A stretch of DNA of 64,000 nt from Marinobacter adhaerens HP15 (GCF_000166295.1 NC_017506.1:1364001-1428000); one strand, 5' to 3'; shown: positions 30,101 through 40,540, numbered from the stretch's first letter. Notes: generated by a model from the letters alone, not told the origin. Translations and numbers: made by a program.

Positions 30101-31474
30101 ATGTCTTCTTTTAACGACTTTGGCCTGTCTACCGCCATGTGCTCGAACCTTAACCAGCTGGGGTTTGCCCAACCCACGGAGATTCAGGCGAAGGCCATTG
30201 CCCCGGGGCTGGCGGGAAAAGACATCATTGCCATGGCCAAAACCGGTAGCGGAAAAACGGCGGCGTTTGGCATCAGCCTGGTTGAGCGGCTCAATCCCCG
30301 TCTGTTCGCGGTTCAGGCGCTCGTGCTGTGCCCGACCCGTGAGCTGGCAGACCAGGTCGCCAAAGCTATCCGTGAGCTGGCGAGGGCCCGGGACAATATC
30401 AAGGTGCTGACTCTGTGTGGTGGTGTTGCCATCGGCCCCCAGATCGGGTCCCTGAGCCATGGCGCTCACATTGTTGTGGGTACCCCGGGCAGGATTCAGG
30501 ACCACCTGCGAAAGCAGACCCTCTCGCTGGTGCGGCTTAAAACCGTGGTGCTTGATGAGGCGGACCGAATGCTGGATATGGGGTTTCAGGAAGCGATGGA
30601 AGACATCCTGTCCCAGACTCCGCCATCACGCCAGACCATGATGTTTTCGGCGACCTGGCCGGCGCCCATCCGTGAATTGAGCAAGCAGTACCAGAAAAGC
30701 CCGGTAGACGTTCGGGCCGAGGACACCGGTGACAACCCGGACATTGAAGAGCTGTTCTACGAAGTGTCGCCACAGTCCAAATCGGATGCCATCGTAGCGC
30801 TGCTTTCCGAGCGTCAGCCCGAGTCCTGCATCGTTTTCTGCACCACCAAACAGCAGTGCGACGACATGGCGGCGGAACTCGGTGAGCGGGGTTTCTCTGC
30901 GCTGCCTTTGCATGGCGATCTGGAGCAACGGGATCGAGACAGCGTGCTCGTGCGCTTTGGCAATCAGAGCTGCTCCATCCTGGTTGCCACCGACGTGGCT
31001 GCCCGTGGCCTCGACATAAAGTCTCTGCCCCTGGTTATCAACGCCGAGCCCGCGCGGGATCCTGAAGTTCATACCCATCGGATCGGGCGCACCGGCCGGG
31101 CGGGGGAGCAGGGTCATGCCGTTACCTTCTGCACGCCGGCCCAGGGGCACAAGATTACCCGCATTGAGTCCGAAAGAGGCCGCAGCGTGACATGGGGAGA
31201 CACAGAGAAACTCCTGGCGACGCCGCTGAAATCTGTCGTGCCCGCCATGAAGACCCTGTGCATTGCCGGTGGTCGCAAAGACAAGGTCCGTCCTGGCGAT
31301 GTCCTGGGTGCCCTGACGGGCGAAGCAGGCCTGCCTGGCAAAGCTGTCGGCAAGATTGATCTGTTTGATCATCAGTGTTTTGTCGCGGTAGAGAAGTCGC
31401 TTGCAGCTAAGGCATTGGCCAGGCTCGAAAGTGGCAAGGTCAAGGGGCGGAAAATACGCGTTCGATATGCCTGA
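30101..31474 (+). CDS. dbpA: ATP-dependent RNA helicase DbpA
   Basis: DbpA is a DEAD-box helicase that acts on the peptidyl-transferase hairpin of 23S rRNA during 50S assembly. The 457-residue product (ATG 30101, MSSFNDFGLS) has the Q motif region, AKTGSGKTAAFG (Walker A), PTRELADQVA, VLDEADRMLDMG (DEAD), SAT, and HRIGRTGRAG. The C-terminal domain, TLCIAGGRKDKVRPGDVLGAL to the end, matches the DbpA RNA-binding module that gives rRNA specificity. An in-frame longer start upstream is not supported. Confidence 0.95.
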   Translation: MSSFNDFGLSTAMCSNLNQLGFAQPTEIQAKAIAPGLAGKDIIAMAKTGSGKTAAFGISLVERLNPRLFAVQALVLCPTRELADQVAKAIRELARARDNIKVLTLCGGVAIGPQIGSLSHGAHIVVGTPGRIQDHLRKQTLSLVRLKTVVLDEADRMLDMGFQEAMEDILSQTPPSRQTMMFSATWPAPIRELSKQYQKSPVDVRAEDTGDNPDIEELFYEVSPQSKSDAIVALLSERQPESCIVFCTTKQQCDDMAAELGERGFSALPLHGDLEQRDRDSVLVRFGNQSCSILVATDVAARGLDIKSLPLVINAEPARDPEVHTHRIGRTGRAGEQGHAVTFCTPAQGHKITRIESERGRSVTWGDTEKLLATPLKSVVPAMKTLCIAGGRKDKVRPGDVLGALTGEAGLPGKAVGKIDLFDHQCFVAVEKSLAAKALARLESGKVKGRKIRVRYA

Positions 31475-31622
31475 ATGAGAATTGCTTCGTCTGTATAAAT
31501 GCGTGTCTTTTCGGGCCGCGACGCTCGGAAACCCCGTATAGATTTTTGCATTCAGGTTGCCCGGGCACCCTGAAAACGGTAAATTACGCAGGATTTTGCC
31601 CCCCGAATTGTCGCGGAAGCGT

Positions 31623-31640
31623 GTTAGACCTTAGTCTAAC
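31623..31640. promoter_or_regulatory. Perfect inverted repeat upstream of oadGAB
   Basis: GTTAGAC-CTTA-GTCTAAC lies 58 bp before the oadG start codon. It is a good operator candidate for the oxaloacetate decarboxylase operon; no T-run, so not a terminator. The protein that binds it is unknown. Confidence 0.45.
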
Positions 31641-31697
31641 TGGTCAGTCCGGGCACAGATCGGGAGAAATATAAATCAATACAGGTAGCTGTTCGAT

Positions 31698-31949
31698 ATG
31701 AATGACCTGATGTCACAAGCCGTCGATCTGATGATTGCCGGAATGGGGTTTGTATTCGTGTTCCTCATTATTCTGGTGTTCGCGACACTCCTCATGTCCA
31801 AGCTCATAGGACGGTTTGCGCCGCCAGAGCCGGCAACCCCGGCCAAAACGCCACGTGCCAAGCCGAAGGCGCCCGCGTCGGTTGACCCTGACACCGCCGA
31901 GGCCATCAAGAAGGCGATTGCACAATTCCGGTCCCGCCACAAGAAGTGA
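31698..31949 (+). CDS. oadG: Oxaloacetate decarboxylase gamma subunit
   Basis: This small inner-membrane subunit of the Na+-pumping oxaloacetate decarboxylase helps assemble the alpha and beta subunits. The 83-residue protein has one N-terminal membrane helix (LMIAGMGFVFVFLIILVFATLLM), a Pro/Ala/Lys linker and a charged C-terminal helix. Its place directly before oadA, 41 bp upstream, secures the call, since the sequence itself is short. Confidence 0.92.
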   Translation: MNDLMSQAVDLMIAGMGFVFVFLIILVFATLLMSKLIGRFAPPEPATPAKTPRAKPKAPASVDPDTAEAIKKAIAQFRSRHKK

Positions 31950-31990
31950 ACCGGTAAAAGACTAGAACCTTTAAACAGAAGGCTGACACG

Positions 31991-33778
31991 ATGACTGACA
32001 CAAAGAAACCGCTGGGGATTACGGACGTTATCCTGCGTGACGCCCACCAGTCCCTGCTTGCCACCCGTATGCGGCTGGATGACATGCTGCCAATTGCCGA
32101 GAAACTCGACAAGGTAGGTTTCTGGTCCCTGGAATCCTGGGGTGGCGCTACCTTTGATTCCTGCATTCGCTACCTGGGCGAAGATCCCTGGGAGCGCATC
32201 CGCGAGCTGAAAAAAGCCATGCCCAACACCCAGCAGCAGATGCTGCTGCGCGGTCAGAACCTGCTGGGCTATCGTCATTATGCGGATGATGTGGTGGACC
32301 GTTTCTGTGAGCGTGCCGCTGAAAATGGCGTTGACGTATTCCGTATTTTCGATGCGATGAACGATCCCCGTAACCTGGATCGTGCCATTAAGGCCGTACG
32401 CAAGACCGGCAAGCATGCCCAGGGCACCATTGCCTACACCACCAGCCCGGTGCACACCATCGAGATGTGGGTAGAGCTGGCGAAAGAAGTTGCCGACATG
32501 GGTGCGGACTCCATTGCGATCAAGGACATGGCCGGTATCCTCAAGCCGTACGTGGCCTATGATCTGGTCAGCCGTCTGAAGAAAGAGCTGGACATTCCGA
32601 TTCACATGCAGTGCCACGCCACTACCGGCATGTCGACTGCCACCGCCATCAAGGCGGCGGAAGCCGGTATCGATAACGTGGATACCGCGATTTCCTCAAT
32701 GAGTATGACCTACGGCCATTCGCCCACTGAAGCCGTGGTTGCGATTCTTGAGGGTACAGACCGTGATACGGGCCTGGATCTGAACCTGCTGGAAGAAATT
32801 GCCGCTTACTTCCGCCAGGTGCGTAAGAAGTACGCGAAATTCGAAGGCAGCCTGCGTGGCACCGATTCCCGCATCCTGATTGCCCAGGTACCGGGTGGCA
32901 TGCTCACCAACATGGAAAACCAGCTGCGTGAGCAGAACGCCAGCGACAAGTTCGATCAGGTTCTGGACGAGATTCCCAAGGTTCGAGAAGACCTGGGCTT
33001 CATCCCGCTGGTAACCCCGACTTCCCAGATCGTCGGTACCCAGGCGGTACTGAACGTTCTGACCGGCGAGCGCTACAAGTCCATCTCCAAAGAAACTTCT
33101 GCGATCCTGAAAGGCGAGTACGGTGCTGCACCGGCGCCGATGAACAAGGAACTGCAGGAGCGTGTTCTGGATGGCAAAGAGCCTGTGACCTGTCGTCCGG
33201 CGGATCTGCTTGAGCCGGAAATGGACAAGCTGACTGACGAGCTCAAGAAGCTGGCCGACGAGAAGGGCATCAAGCTGTCTGACAACGTTGAAGACGACGT
33301 TCTCACCTACGCGCTGTTCCCGCAGATCGGCCTGAAGTTCCTGGAAAACCGTGACAACCCGGATGCGTTCGAGCCGGTTCCGACCGCTGAAAGCGCTGCT
33401 CCGGCCGCGAAGTCTGAAGGCCCTGAGACCTACACCGTTGAAGTGAATGGCAAGAAGTTTGTGGTTGCCGTTTCCGAAGGTGGAGAGATCAGCCAGATTC
33501 AGGGCGAGGGCGGTGCCGCTTCCGCTCCGGCTGCTTCCTCAGCTCCGGCACCCGCAGCGGGTGAAGGCGAGCCTGTGGTTGCACCGCTGGGCGGCAACAT
33601 CTTCAAGGTTCTGGTTTCTCCGGGTGAAACCGTGGAAGAGGGCGATGTAATGATTATCCTCGAGGCCATGAAAATGGAAACCGAGGTTCGCGCGCCGAAA
33701 GCCGGCACAATCGGCGAAGTCTTCATCAAGGTCGGTGATGCCGTCTCTCCTGATGATGAAATGCTGACAATCGCATAA
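31991..33778 (+). CDS. oadA: Oxaloacetate decarboxylase alpha subunit (biotin enzyme)
   Basis: The alpha subunit transfers the carboxyl group from oxaloacetate to biotin, releasing pyruvate. The 595-residue product begins with the carboxyltransferase motif [19 protein letters not shown] and includes [16 protein letters not shown] and HCHATTG-type [10 protein letters not shown] conserved C-terminal carboxylase domain follows, then an Ala/Pro-rich linker (about residues 510-525) and a biotinyl domain with EAMKMET (Lys near 561). It is gene 2 of oadGAB. Some relatives serve as pyruvate carboxylase subunit B, but oadG and oadB favour the sodium-pump form. Confidence 0.96.
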   Translation: MTDTKKPLGITDVILRDAHQSLLATRMRLDDMLPIAEKLDKVGFWSLESWGGATFDSCIRYLGEDPWERIRELKKAMPNTQQQMLLRGQNLLGYRHYADDVVDRFCERAAENGVDVFRIFDAMNDPRNLDRAIKAVRKTGKHAQGTIAYTTSPVHTIEMWVELAKEVADMGADSIAIKDMAGILKPYVAYDLVSRLKKELDIPIHMQCHATTGMSTATAIKAAEAGIDNVDTAISSMSMTYGHSPTEAVVAILEGTDRDTGLDLNLLEEIAAYFRQVRKKYAKFEGSLRGTDSRILIAQVPGGMLTNMENQLREQNASDKFDQVLDEIPKVREDLGFIPLVTPTSQIVGTQAVLNVLTGERYKSISKETSAILKGEYGAAPAPMNKELQERVLDGKEPVTCRPADLLEPEMDKLTDELKKLADEKGIKLSDNVEDDVLTYALFPQIGLKFLENRDNPDAFEPVPTAESAAPAAKSEGPETYTVEVNGKKFVVAVSEGGEISQIQGEGGAASAPAASSAPAPAAGEGEPVVAPLGGNIFKVLVSPGETVEEGDVMIILEAMKMETEVRAPKAGTIGEVFIKVGDAVSPDDEMLTIA

Positions 33779-33791
33779 GGGCCAGCATTCC

Positions 33792-35126
33792 ATGGATAAA
33801 TTAATGACGCTCTGGACAGGCAGTGGCCTGTTCAACATCGAGATCGGCCAGGTGATCATGATCGCCATCGGTCTTCTTCTTCTTTTCCTTGCCATTCGCA
33901 AGGGGTTTGAGCCATTGCTTCTGGTACCCATCGGGTTCGGCGGCATCCTGGCGAATATTCCGGAGGCAGGCCTTGCCCTGACTGCGGCGGAAAATGCTAT
34001 CCACTTTGCCCTGAAGAATGAGGCAGGCCAGATTCTGGCCGCCCTGGCCGCTCCTCTGGATGTTGCCTATCAGGCCGGGCAGGCAGTAACGCCCGAGCTG
34101 AAAGAAGCCTTCAAGGTGGCCGTAAAAGAGGCCAGCTACTCCGAAATGGCGATGGCCAACTCCCTGGCCCAGGATTTCGGTTACGGCAATGGCATGCTGT
34201 ATAACTTCTACTCCGTGGTTATCGGCAGTACCGTTGGCCCGCTGTTGATCTTCATGGGCGTGGGCGCCATGACCGATTTCGGTCCGCTGCTGGCTAACCC
34301 CAAGACGATGCTTTTGGGCGCTGCTGCCCAGTTCGGCATCTTTGGTACCGTAATCGGTGCTGCCCTGCTGGACTGGACCGGTGTTCTGGATTTCAACATT
34401 CTGGAAGCGGCTGCCATTGGCATCATCGGTGGTGCTGACGGCCCAACCTCCATCTATGTTGCCAGCGTTCTGGCGCCGCACCTGCTGGGTGCGATTGCGG
34501 TCTCTGCCTATGCCTATATGGCCATGGTGCCGATGATCCAGCCGCCGATCATGAAGGCGCTGACCTCTCCTGAAGAGCGCAAGATCAAGATGACGCAGCT
34601 GCGTCCGGTCAGCAAGAAAGAGAAGATCGTCTTCCCGCTGGTGGTTCTGATTGCGGTCGTTCTGTTCCTGCCGGATGCGGCACCGCTGCTCGGTATGTTC
34701 TGCTTCGGTAACCTCATGCGTGAGTGTGGCGTGGTCGAGCGTTTGAGCGACACGGCCCAGAATGCTCTGATCAACATCGTGACCATTTTCCTTGGCCTGT
34801 CCGTTGGTTCCAAGCTGATGGCAGACAAGTTCCTGGACGCCCAGACCCTGGGTATCCTGGGCTTGGGTATCGTGGCCTTCGGTGTGGGTACTGCCTCGGG
34901 TGTTCTGATGGCGAAGCTGATGAACAAGCTGAGCAAAGAGCAGATCAACCCGCTGATCGGTTCTGCCGGTGTATCTGCGGTGCCGATGGCAGCGCGGGTC
35001 TCCAACAAGGTGGGCCTGGAAGCCAACCCGCAGAACTTCCTGCTGATGCACGCAATGGGCCCGAACGTGGCCGGCGTTATTGGCTCTGCGGTTGCTGCTG
35101 GTGTGATGATAAAGCTTTTGAGCTGA
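33792..35126 (+). CDS. oadB: Oxaloacetate decarboxylase beta subunit, sodium pump
   Basis: The beta subunit is an integral membrane protein that decarboxylates carboxybiotin and uses the energy to export Na+. The 444-residue product has many membrane helices, [18 protein letters not shown] near the start, [25 protein letters not shown] (the conserved Asp-containing ion-path region), and [18 protein letters not shown] near the C-terminus. It completes oadGAB, 13 bp after oadA, and is followed by a terminator. Confidence 0.96.
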   Translation: MDKLMTLWTGSGLFNIEIGQVIMIAIGLLLLFLAIRKGFEPLLLVPIGFGGILANIPEAGLALTAAENAIHFALKNEAGQILAALAAPLDVAYQAGQAVTPELKEAFKVAVKEASYSEMAMANSLAQDFGYGNGMLYNFYSVVIGSTVGPLLIFMGVGAMTDFGPLLANPKTMLLGAAAQFGIFGTVIGAALLDWTGVLDFNILEAAAIGIIGGADGPTSIYVASVLAPHLLGAIAVSAYAYMAMVPMIQPPIMKALTSPEERKIKMTQLRPVSKKEKIVFPLVVLIAVVLFLPDAAPLLGMFCFGNLMRECGVVERLSDTAQNALINIVTIFLGLSVGSKLMADKFLDAQTLGILGLGIVAFGVGTASGVLMAKLMNKLSKEQINPLIGSAGVSAVPMAARVSNKVGLEANPQNFLLMHAMGPNVAGVIGSAVAAGVMIKLLS

Positions 35127-35143
35127 TTATCGGCCCGCAGTAC

Positions 35144-35171
35144 AAAAACCCCGCCTCTGTGCGGGGTTTTT
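35144..35171. terminator. Bidirectional rho-independent terminator
   Basis: AAAAACCCCGC (35144-35154) pairs with GCGGGGTTTTT (35161-35171). It separates oadB from the converging dnaE2. Confidence 0.93.
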
Positions 35172-35175
35172 GTGT

Positions 35176-38100
35176 CTAATGGAAATTCCTGGAATTCACG
35201 GGTAACGACTGAATCAGGTGGCTGAGGTCCGAAAGCCGCCCGGCCATCACATGAACAATGTCCCCCTGTCGCTCCAGAACTCCCTTCACATGCAGCAATC
35301 GCGCAGTCAGTAACGGCTTGCGCTGCCGCCGTGCTGTTTCCAGCCAGACCACCACGTTCACGTTGCCGGTTTCGTCTTCCAGAGTGACGAAAGTGACGCC
35401 GGAGGCGGAGCCTGGACGCTGGCGGCCAGTGACCAGGCCAGCAACCTGCACCGGAATGCCGGCTTTGGTACTTTTCAGTTGTTCGGCACTGAGGCAGAAC
35501 TTCAGATGGCCCTGGTCCCGCAGTAACGCCAGAGGGTGACGCTGCAGGGTGAGGCCCTGGCTGGCGTAGTCGGCCAGCACATTCTGGCCTTCGGAGGGTT
35601 CCGGTAATTGCTCACAGTAGTCCGGTTGATAGTCGACAGCGGTCTCTTCAGCGAACAGTTCCGTGGGCTGCTCGTGATCAAGCAGTTGCCAGTAAGCCTG
35701 GTGGCGATTGGCGGTGAAGCCCGGCATGGCGTTGGCCCCGGCCAGCAGCTCCATATCCCGCTGGTTCAGGGCGGCCAGTCGGCGAAGCTCGCTGGCAGAG
35801 CGGTAGCCCTCTGCTGGCCGGTTCTGGTGGATACGCTCGGCGCCGTAAACGGACAGGCCCTGAATAATTCTCAGGCCCAGGCGCAGATGGCGGTTTTCGC
35901 CTTGCAGGGTGTGGTCCCACTGGCTGGCATTTACATCCGGCGGTAGCACGGTGACATTGTGCCGGCGGGCATCCTGCACCAGTTGTGACGGGGAATAGAA
36001 CCCCATGGGCTGGCTGTTGAGCAGGGCGCAGTAGAAGGCTGCCGGGTAGTGCCGTTTGATCCAGGCCGAGACGTAGACCAGCAGGGCAAAGCTGGCGGCG
36101 TGGGATTCGGGGAAGCCATAGCCGCCAAAGCCGCAGATCTGCTGGTACAGCCGTTCGGCGAAGTCGGCATCGTGGCCACGCTCGAGCATACCGGTGACCA
36201 GCTTTTCCCGGAACGGGGTCAGGTCGCCATGGGATTTCCAGGCCGCCATGGCCCGGCGCAACTGGTCGGCTTCGCCGGCGGAGAAGCCGGCCGCCACCAT
36301 GGCCAGTTTGATCACCTGTTCCTGGAAGATGGGCACACCGAGGGTGCGCTCCAGCACCTTGCGCACGGCATCGTTCGGGTAATCCACCGGCTCCAGGCCG
36401 TGCTTGCGGCGCAGGTACGGGTGCACCATGTCACCCTGGATGGGGCCCGGCCGCACGATGGCCACTTCGATCACCAGGTCGTAATAGGTTTCAGGTTTCA
36501 GGCGGGGCAGCATGTTGATCTGGGCCCGGGACTCCACCTGGAAAACCCCGATGCTGTCGCCTGTCTGAAGCATGGCGTAGGTGTCACGGTCTTCCTGGGG
36601 AATGTCCTGTATCCGGAAAGGCTGGCCTTTCTCATCGCTGATCAGTTCCAGCGCTTTTCGAATGGCGGAGAGCATGCCAAGGGCCAGCACATCCACCTTC
36701 ATCAGCCCCAGGCTCTCAAGGTCGTCCTTGTCCCACTGGATTACAGTGCGGTCGGTCATGGCAGCGTTCTCTACCGGCACCAGTTCGGCCAGTGGCCCGG
36801 CGCTGATCACGAAACCGCCCACGTGCTGGGACAGATGCCGGGGGAAGCCCAGCAGGGTATTCACCAGGGTGAAGAACTGGTCCGCCACCTGTGGGTTGCG
36901 GGTGATTTTCTTGTCGAGAATCTGCTGGCGCCAGTTGGTGGCCTTGTCCCGCCAGTCGATGCCTTCCAGCAGCTGTTCCACCAGGGCCGGATCAAACCCC
37001 AGGGCCTTGCCAACATCCCGAATGGCGCTTTTGGGCCGGTAACGGATCACCGTGGCAGCCAGGGCGGCGCGCTCACGGGTATAGCGCCGGTAGATATACT
37101 GGATAACCTCTTCACGCCGCTCGTGCTCGAAATCCACATCGATATCGGGCGGCTCGTTCCGGTCTTTCGAAATAAACCGCTCGAACAGCAGTTCCACCCG
37201 GGCCGGGTTCACCTCGGTTATGCCAAGGCAGTAGCAGACCGCGGAGTTGGCCGCCGAACCCCGGCCCTGGCAGAGAATCCCACGGCTGCGGGCAAAGTCC
37301 ACGATATCGTGGATTGTGAGGAAGTAATGCTCGTAGTTCATCTCCGAGATCAGGCCCAGCTCCTTGCGGATCAGGCTCTGAACCTGCAGTGGTGTGCCAT
37401 CCGGGTAACGCCGGCGCTCGCCTTCGCGGGTCAGCCGTTTCAGGTAGCCGGCCGGAGTTTCACCCTCCGGCACCAGATCTGGCGGGTACTCATAGCGCAG
37501 GCTGCCGGGCTCGAAGGTGCACTGGCTGGCAATGGCCAGGGTTTCATGCAGCCAGGCTTCCGGAAACAGCCGTTGCAGAACGGGCAGGGGACGCAGGTAT
37601 CGCTCGCCATTCTGGAACAGGCAGTGGCCGGCATTCTCTAGATTGGTGTGATTGCGCAGGGCTGTCAGTACATCCTGCAGCGGCTGGCGCTCCCGGCTGT
37701 GCATGTGCACCTCGCCCACGGCAGCCACGGGAATGCGCAGCTGATCGGCCAGCCAGTGTATCCGCGCCAGCCGCTGCTCCTCGCCGGATTCCAGGGTGCG
37801 GGCCGCGGCAATCCAGATCCGGGGATCAAACAGGCGGGCCAGCCACTCGCCGCAGGCCAGCGCTTGATCGGAATCCGCTTCGGTAGGCGATGGGGGCAGC
37901 CACAGGCACAGGCAGTCATTCAGGGTGTGGGTTTCAATGTCCCGGTAAAACAGCTGGTAATGGCCTTTCTCAGCCCGACGGCGGCCGGTAGTGATCAACT
38001 GGCAAAGCTGGCCATAGCCTTTGCGCGTGCGGGCCAGAAGGATAAAGCGGGGCTGAGTGGCGCCGGCGGGGGCATCCGACAACTCAAACCAGCTGCCGGT

Positions 38101-38295
38101 AATGAGTTTTACAGGACTTTCTGCCAGCGCCGCCCAGGCCCGGGGAATGCCGGCAACGGAGCAGGCATCGGTGATGGCCAGGGCGGTGTAGCCCAGCTCA
38201 TGCGCTCGCTCAGCCAGTTCGTGGGGGTGAGAGGCCCCGGTGAGGAAGGTGAAATTGCTGAAGCAAAACAGCTCTGCATACTGCTGCACGGACAT
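35176..38295 (-). CDS. dnaE2: Error-prone DNA polymerase DnaE2
   Basis: This C-family polymerase supports damage-induced mutagenesis and lesion bypass with ImuA and ImuB. The 1,039-residue product starts at ATG 38295, which overlaps the imuB stop by one base (TGATG). The PHP domain is N-terminal (FTFLTGASHPHELAERA). The catalytic segment carries PPDIDVDFEHERREEVIQYI, the aspartate motif of C-family polymerases, and RGSAANSAVCYCLGIT. The HhH/OB region near the C-terminus has VQVAGLVTGRQRPGSA and VTLEDETGNVNVVVW. It is the last gene of the SOS cassette. Confidence 0.96.
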   Translation of the reverse strand: MSVQQYAELFCFSNFTFLTGASHPHELAERAHELGYTALAITDACSVAGIPRAWAALAESPVKLITGSWFELSDAPAGATQPRFILLARTRKGYGQLCQLITTGRRRAEKGHYQLFYRDIETHTLNDCLCLWLPPSPTEADSDQALACGEWLARLFDPRIWIAAARTLESGEEQRLARIHWLADQLRIPVAAVGEVHMHSRERQPLQDVLTALRNHTNLENAGHCLFQNGERYLRPLPVLQRLFPEAWLHETLAIASQCTFEPGSLRYEYPPDLVPEGETPAGYLKRLTREGERRRYPDGTPLQVQSLIRKELGLISEMNYEHYFLTIHDIVDFARSRGILCQGRGSAANSAVCYCLGITEVNPARVELLFERFISKDRNEPPDIDVDFEHERREEVIQYIYRRYTRERAALAATVIRYRPKSAIRDVGKALGFDPALVEQLLEGIDWRDKATNWRQQILDKKITRNPQVADQFFTLVNTLLGFPRHLSQHVGGFVISAGPLAELVPVENAAMTDRTVIQWDKDDLESLGLMKVDVLALGMLSAIRKALELISDEKGQPFRIQDIPQEDRDTYAMLQTGDSIGVFQVESRAQINMLPRLKPETYYDLVIEVAIVRPGPIQGDMVHPYLRRKHGLEPVDYPNDAVRKVLERTLGVPIFQEQVIKLAMVAAGFSAGEADQLRRAMAAWKSHGDLTPFREKLVTGMLERGHDADFAERLYQQICGFGGYGFPESHAASFALLVYVSAWIKRHYPAAFYCALLNSQPMGFYSPSQLVQDARRHNVTVLPPDVNASQWDHTLQGENRHLRLGLRIIQGLSVYGAERIHQNRPAEGYRSASELRRLAALNQRDMELLAGANAMPGFTANRHQAYWQLLDHEQPTELFAEETAVDYQPDYCEQLPEPSEGQNVLADYASQGLTLQRHPLALLRDQGHLKFCLSAEQLKSTKAGIPVQVAGLVTGRQRPGSASGVTFVTLEDETGNVNVVVWLETARRQRKPLLTARLLHVKGVLERQGDIVHVMAGRLSDLSHLIQSLPVNSRNFH

Positions 38296-39713
38296 CAGCC
38301 AAACCACCCATGCACAAACCAGCCTTCCCGGGCATCCCGGAAGACCCAGGCCAACTGGCCGCTGCTCAACTGGGCAATGTAATAATCCCGGTGCACGCGC
38401 TGGCCATCCCACCAGCCACCGCTGATGCGCTCAGGCCCGGAAAACCAGGTAACAGGCGCCTCGGTCAGCGGTTGCGGGCCTTTTAACAACCAGAGCGGCC
38501 GCCTGGGCAGTTCTGCTGCCGGTACTAGCGGCGTTCCGGTTTTACGCAGAACTTCCGAGGCCGACCAGGCCCGTTCGGGACGATGATCCGCCTGGGGCGA
38601 GAGCTGCCTGAGAGCCTGATCGCCCAGACGCGCCTGCAGCCGGCTGATCAGGGTATGCCAGGCTTCATTCAGATCCTGGGTTTCACCCAGCAGATCCTGC
38701 CCGGAGGGTGCTTCCCGTGACAGGAAACGCTTCACCAGCAAAACCATGGAGATAACCGGGGCGCTCAGGGAATGTTGCTCCAACCGCAGACGAACCAGGT
38801 TCAGGAAATGATCGGCCCGGTGCTCCGGCCCGGATGTGCGAATCTGCAGCCGGGTTGGTTCCGCATGCCGGTGCTTAAGAACCAGCCGCAGGCTGTCGGT
38901 ATCCTGCTGGCGCCAGCACAGATCCTCTTCCAGTTCGACAAGCATGCGCTGGAGCGGAAACAGCAGCCCCTGGGTGTGTTCTATTTCCTGCACAAAATCC
39001 GCCTGTTGCCGGAACGAGTGGGGCGGCTGCCAGGGCGTGCGGGGATCTGGCCGGGTGCCCTGGATTTTCTGGATGTAAGCCAGTAACTCCGGAGACAGGC
39101 GCCGCGCCAGTTCGCCGGGCGGTAAATCAAACACCTCTCCCAGCGTGTTCAGCCCCAGGCGCCGCAAACGGGTACAGGCTTTCTCGTTGAATTCCGCTGC
39201 CAGCAGGGGCATCTGGCTCAGGCTTCGAAGAATGTGGCCTTTGTCTGCCGTGCATTCCCCCTTGCCGGCGCGGGCAATCAGCCGGGCCGCCAAAGGGGTA
39301 TAGCCAATACCGATCCAGGCATTCAGCTGGCGCTCATTCAGCCCCTGTTCCACGGTTTGCCAAACGGCGGGCAGCCCGCCATACAGTTTTTGAAGGCTGC
39401 CAATTTCGGCTAACAGACCATCGGGCGGCACCAGCACAATATGGGCCGCATAGCGGTACAGCCAGCGGGCCTGATCTTCCAGAATCCTGGCTTCCTGGGT
39501 TTCATCGGCCCGCACCATGCCCAGATCCGGCGCCAGGCTGATGGCGGTTTTCAGGCGCATGCCGCTACGAATACCCTGGCTCCTGGCGTCCGGGCAGGCC
39601 TGGATCACCTTCTGGCCAGAGCCTTCAACCACCACCAGGGCGCCCTCATCTTCACGGGTGCGCCGAATATGGTCCAGCACCAGGTGCGGGAAATGCAGAT
39701 ACAGCCAGAGCAT
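38295..39713 (-). CDS. imuB: Y-family-like polymerase protein ImuB
   Basis: ImuB is a Y-family relative that lacks polymerase activity and acts as the hub linking DnaE2, ImuA and the beta clamp. The 472-residue protein begins MLWLYLHFPHLVLD where active Y polymerases have an Asp-rich DxD strand; the usual Ser-Asp-Glu site reads DGLLAEIGSLQKLYGG here. So the catalytic acids look absent or altered, as expected for ImuB. The C-terminal third contains RPLWLLKGPQPLTEAPVTWFSGPERISGGWW, a segment often seen in ImuB. It overlaps dnaE2 by 1 bp and starts 9 bp after imuA ends. Confidence 0.92.
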   Translation of the reverse strand: MLWLYLHFPHLVLDHIRRTREDEGALVVVEGSGQKVIQACPDARSQGIRSGMRLKTAISLAPDLGMVRADETQEARILEDQARWLYRYAAHIVLVPPDGLLAEIGSLQKLYGGLPAVWQTVEQGLNERQLNAWIGIGYTPLAARLIARAGKGECTADKGHILRSLSQMPLLAAEFNEKACTRLRRLGLNTLGEVFDLPPGELARRLSPELLAYIQKIQGTRPDPRTPWQPPHSFRQQADFVQEIEHTQGLLFPLQRMLVELEEDLCWRQQDTDSLRLVLKHRHAEPTRLQIRTSGPEHRADHFLNLVRLRLEQHSLSAPVISMVLLVKRFLSREAPSGQDLLGETQDLNEAWHTLISRLQARLGDQALRQLSPQADHRPERAWSASEVLRKTGTPLVPAAELPRRPLWLLKGPQPLTEAPVTWFSGPERISGGWWDGQRVHRDYYIAQLSSGQLAWVFRDAREGWFVHGWFG

Positions 39714-39722
39714 GGAGCGTTA

Positions 39723-40412
39723 TTACCCGGTTGAACCCGACCATGGGCCCCGGACAACCCGGGTGGTTTCACGGAAGGAGAGATCGGCCCGCTGGGCCAT
39801 GGCCAGTGAACAGCGCTGCCCGGGCCAGCTCCCCCGGCGCTTGAGCACATTCACCTTGAGATCCTGCTGCTCCCCCGGTTCCAGCTCCAGCCGCAGGGCA
39901 GCCGGAGAATTCTGCCCGGCGTAACGTCGTTCCCTGAACAGCACACACACATTGCTCCCGGCTTCGGCGGCCAGTTGCAGGCGACGGACTTCCCGTGAGG
40001 CCAGCTTTCCCGGCCAGGCCATCACCAGGCCGGTTACTGGTGAGCGCAGGCAGTTCTCCAGTGTCCACAGAGAGTCGCCTTCATCGTCGGTATGGATCAG
40101 TACCACCTGGTCCAGATTGACGCCTTCCCGGGCCAGGGCAGGGGCATAAGGCGTATGTGGCGGATTCAGCCAGAACACGCTTTTGCCCTCATTGCACACC
40201 CGTTGCATAAGAGGCAGCAGCAAATGCAGCTCGCCAATACCCGGTGCATCCAGCAGGCATTCGCTCAGTGCGCCCCGGGGCCAGCCCAGGCCGCCGAGCT
40301 GGTTATCCAGCACCTGGTAACCGGTTGATTCCGCAGGCTGTGTAGTCTGGGTGTGGCGGTGCCCCTGCCAGACACGGGCATCCTGCATCAGCGTGTTCAG
40401 AAGCTCGCTCAT
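39723..40412 (-). CDS. imuA: Translesion synthesis-associated protein ImuA
   Basis: ImuA is a RecA-fold protein that works with ImuB and DnaE2. The 229-residue product starts MSELLNTLMQDARVWQG at ATG 40412, chosen because GAGAG precedes it and the LexA box sits just upstream. Core features are GYQVLDNQLGGLGWPRGALSE, GIGELHLLLPLM, a VFWLNPPHTPYAPAL block and VLIHTDDEGDSLW. No canonical Walker A (GxxxxGK[ST]) is seen in the usual place; the Gly-rich segment reads APGIGELHL. It leads the imuA-imuB-dnaE2 operon. Confidence 0.92.
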   Translation of the reverse strand: MSELLNTLMQDARVWQGHRHTQTTQPAESTGYQVLDNQLGGLGWPRGALSECLLDAPGIGELHLLLPLMQRVCNEGKSVFWLNPPHTPYAPALAREGVNLDQVVLIHTDDEGDSLWTLENCLRSPVTGLVMAWPGKLASREVRRLQLAAEAGSNVCVLFRERRYAGQNSPAALRLELEPGEQQDLKVNVLKRRGSWPGQRCSLAMAQRADLSFRETTRVVRGPWSGSTG

Positions 40413-40431
40413 GATGAAAACTCTCGAAATA

Positions 40432-40447
40432 CTGTTTAAATATACAG
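40432..40447. promoter_or_regulatory. LexA (SOS) box upstream of imuA
   Basis: CTGT-TTAAATAT-ACAG matches CTGT-N8-ACAG exactly, and the palindrome extends to AATACTGT...ACAGTATT (40428-40451). It lies 20 bp upstream of the imuA start, so the whole mutasome operon should be repressed by LexA and induced by DNA damage. Confidence 0.93.
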
Positions 40448-40540
40448 TATTCGGAAAGCGGCCGGATTTCAAGAGAAGGGTTGATAAAGCGAAGGGCACG
40501 ACCCACGCTTGTAATACAGCCATCAACCATGGAGGTTGAA

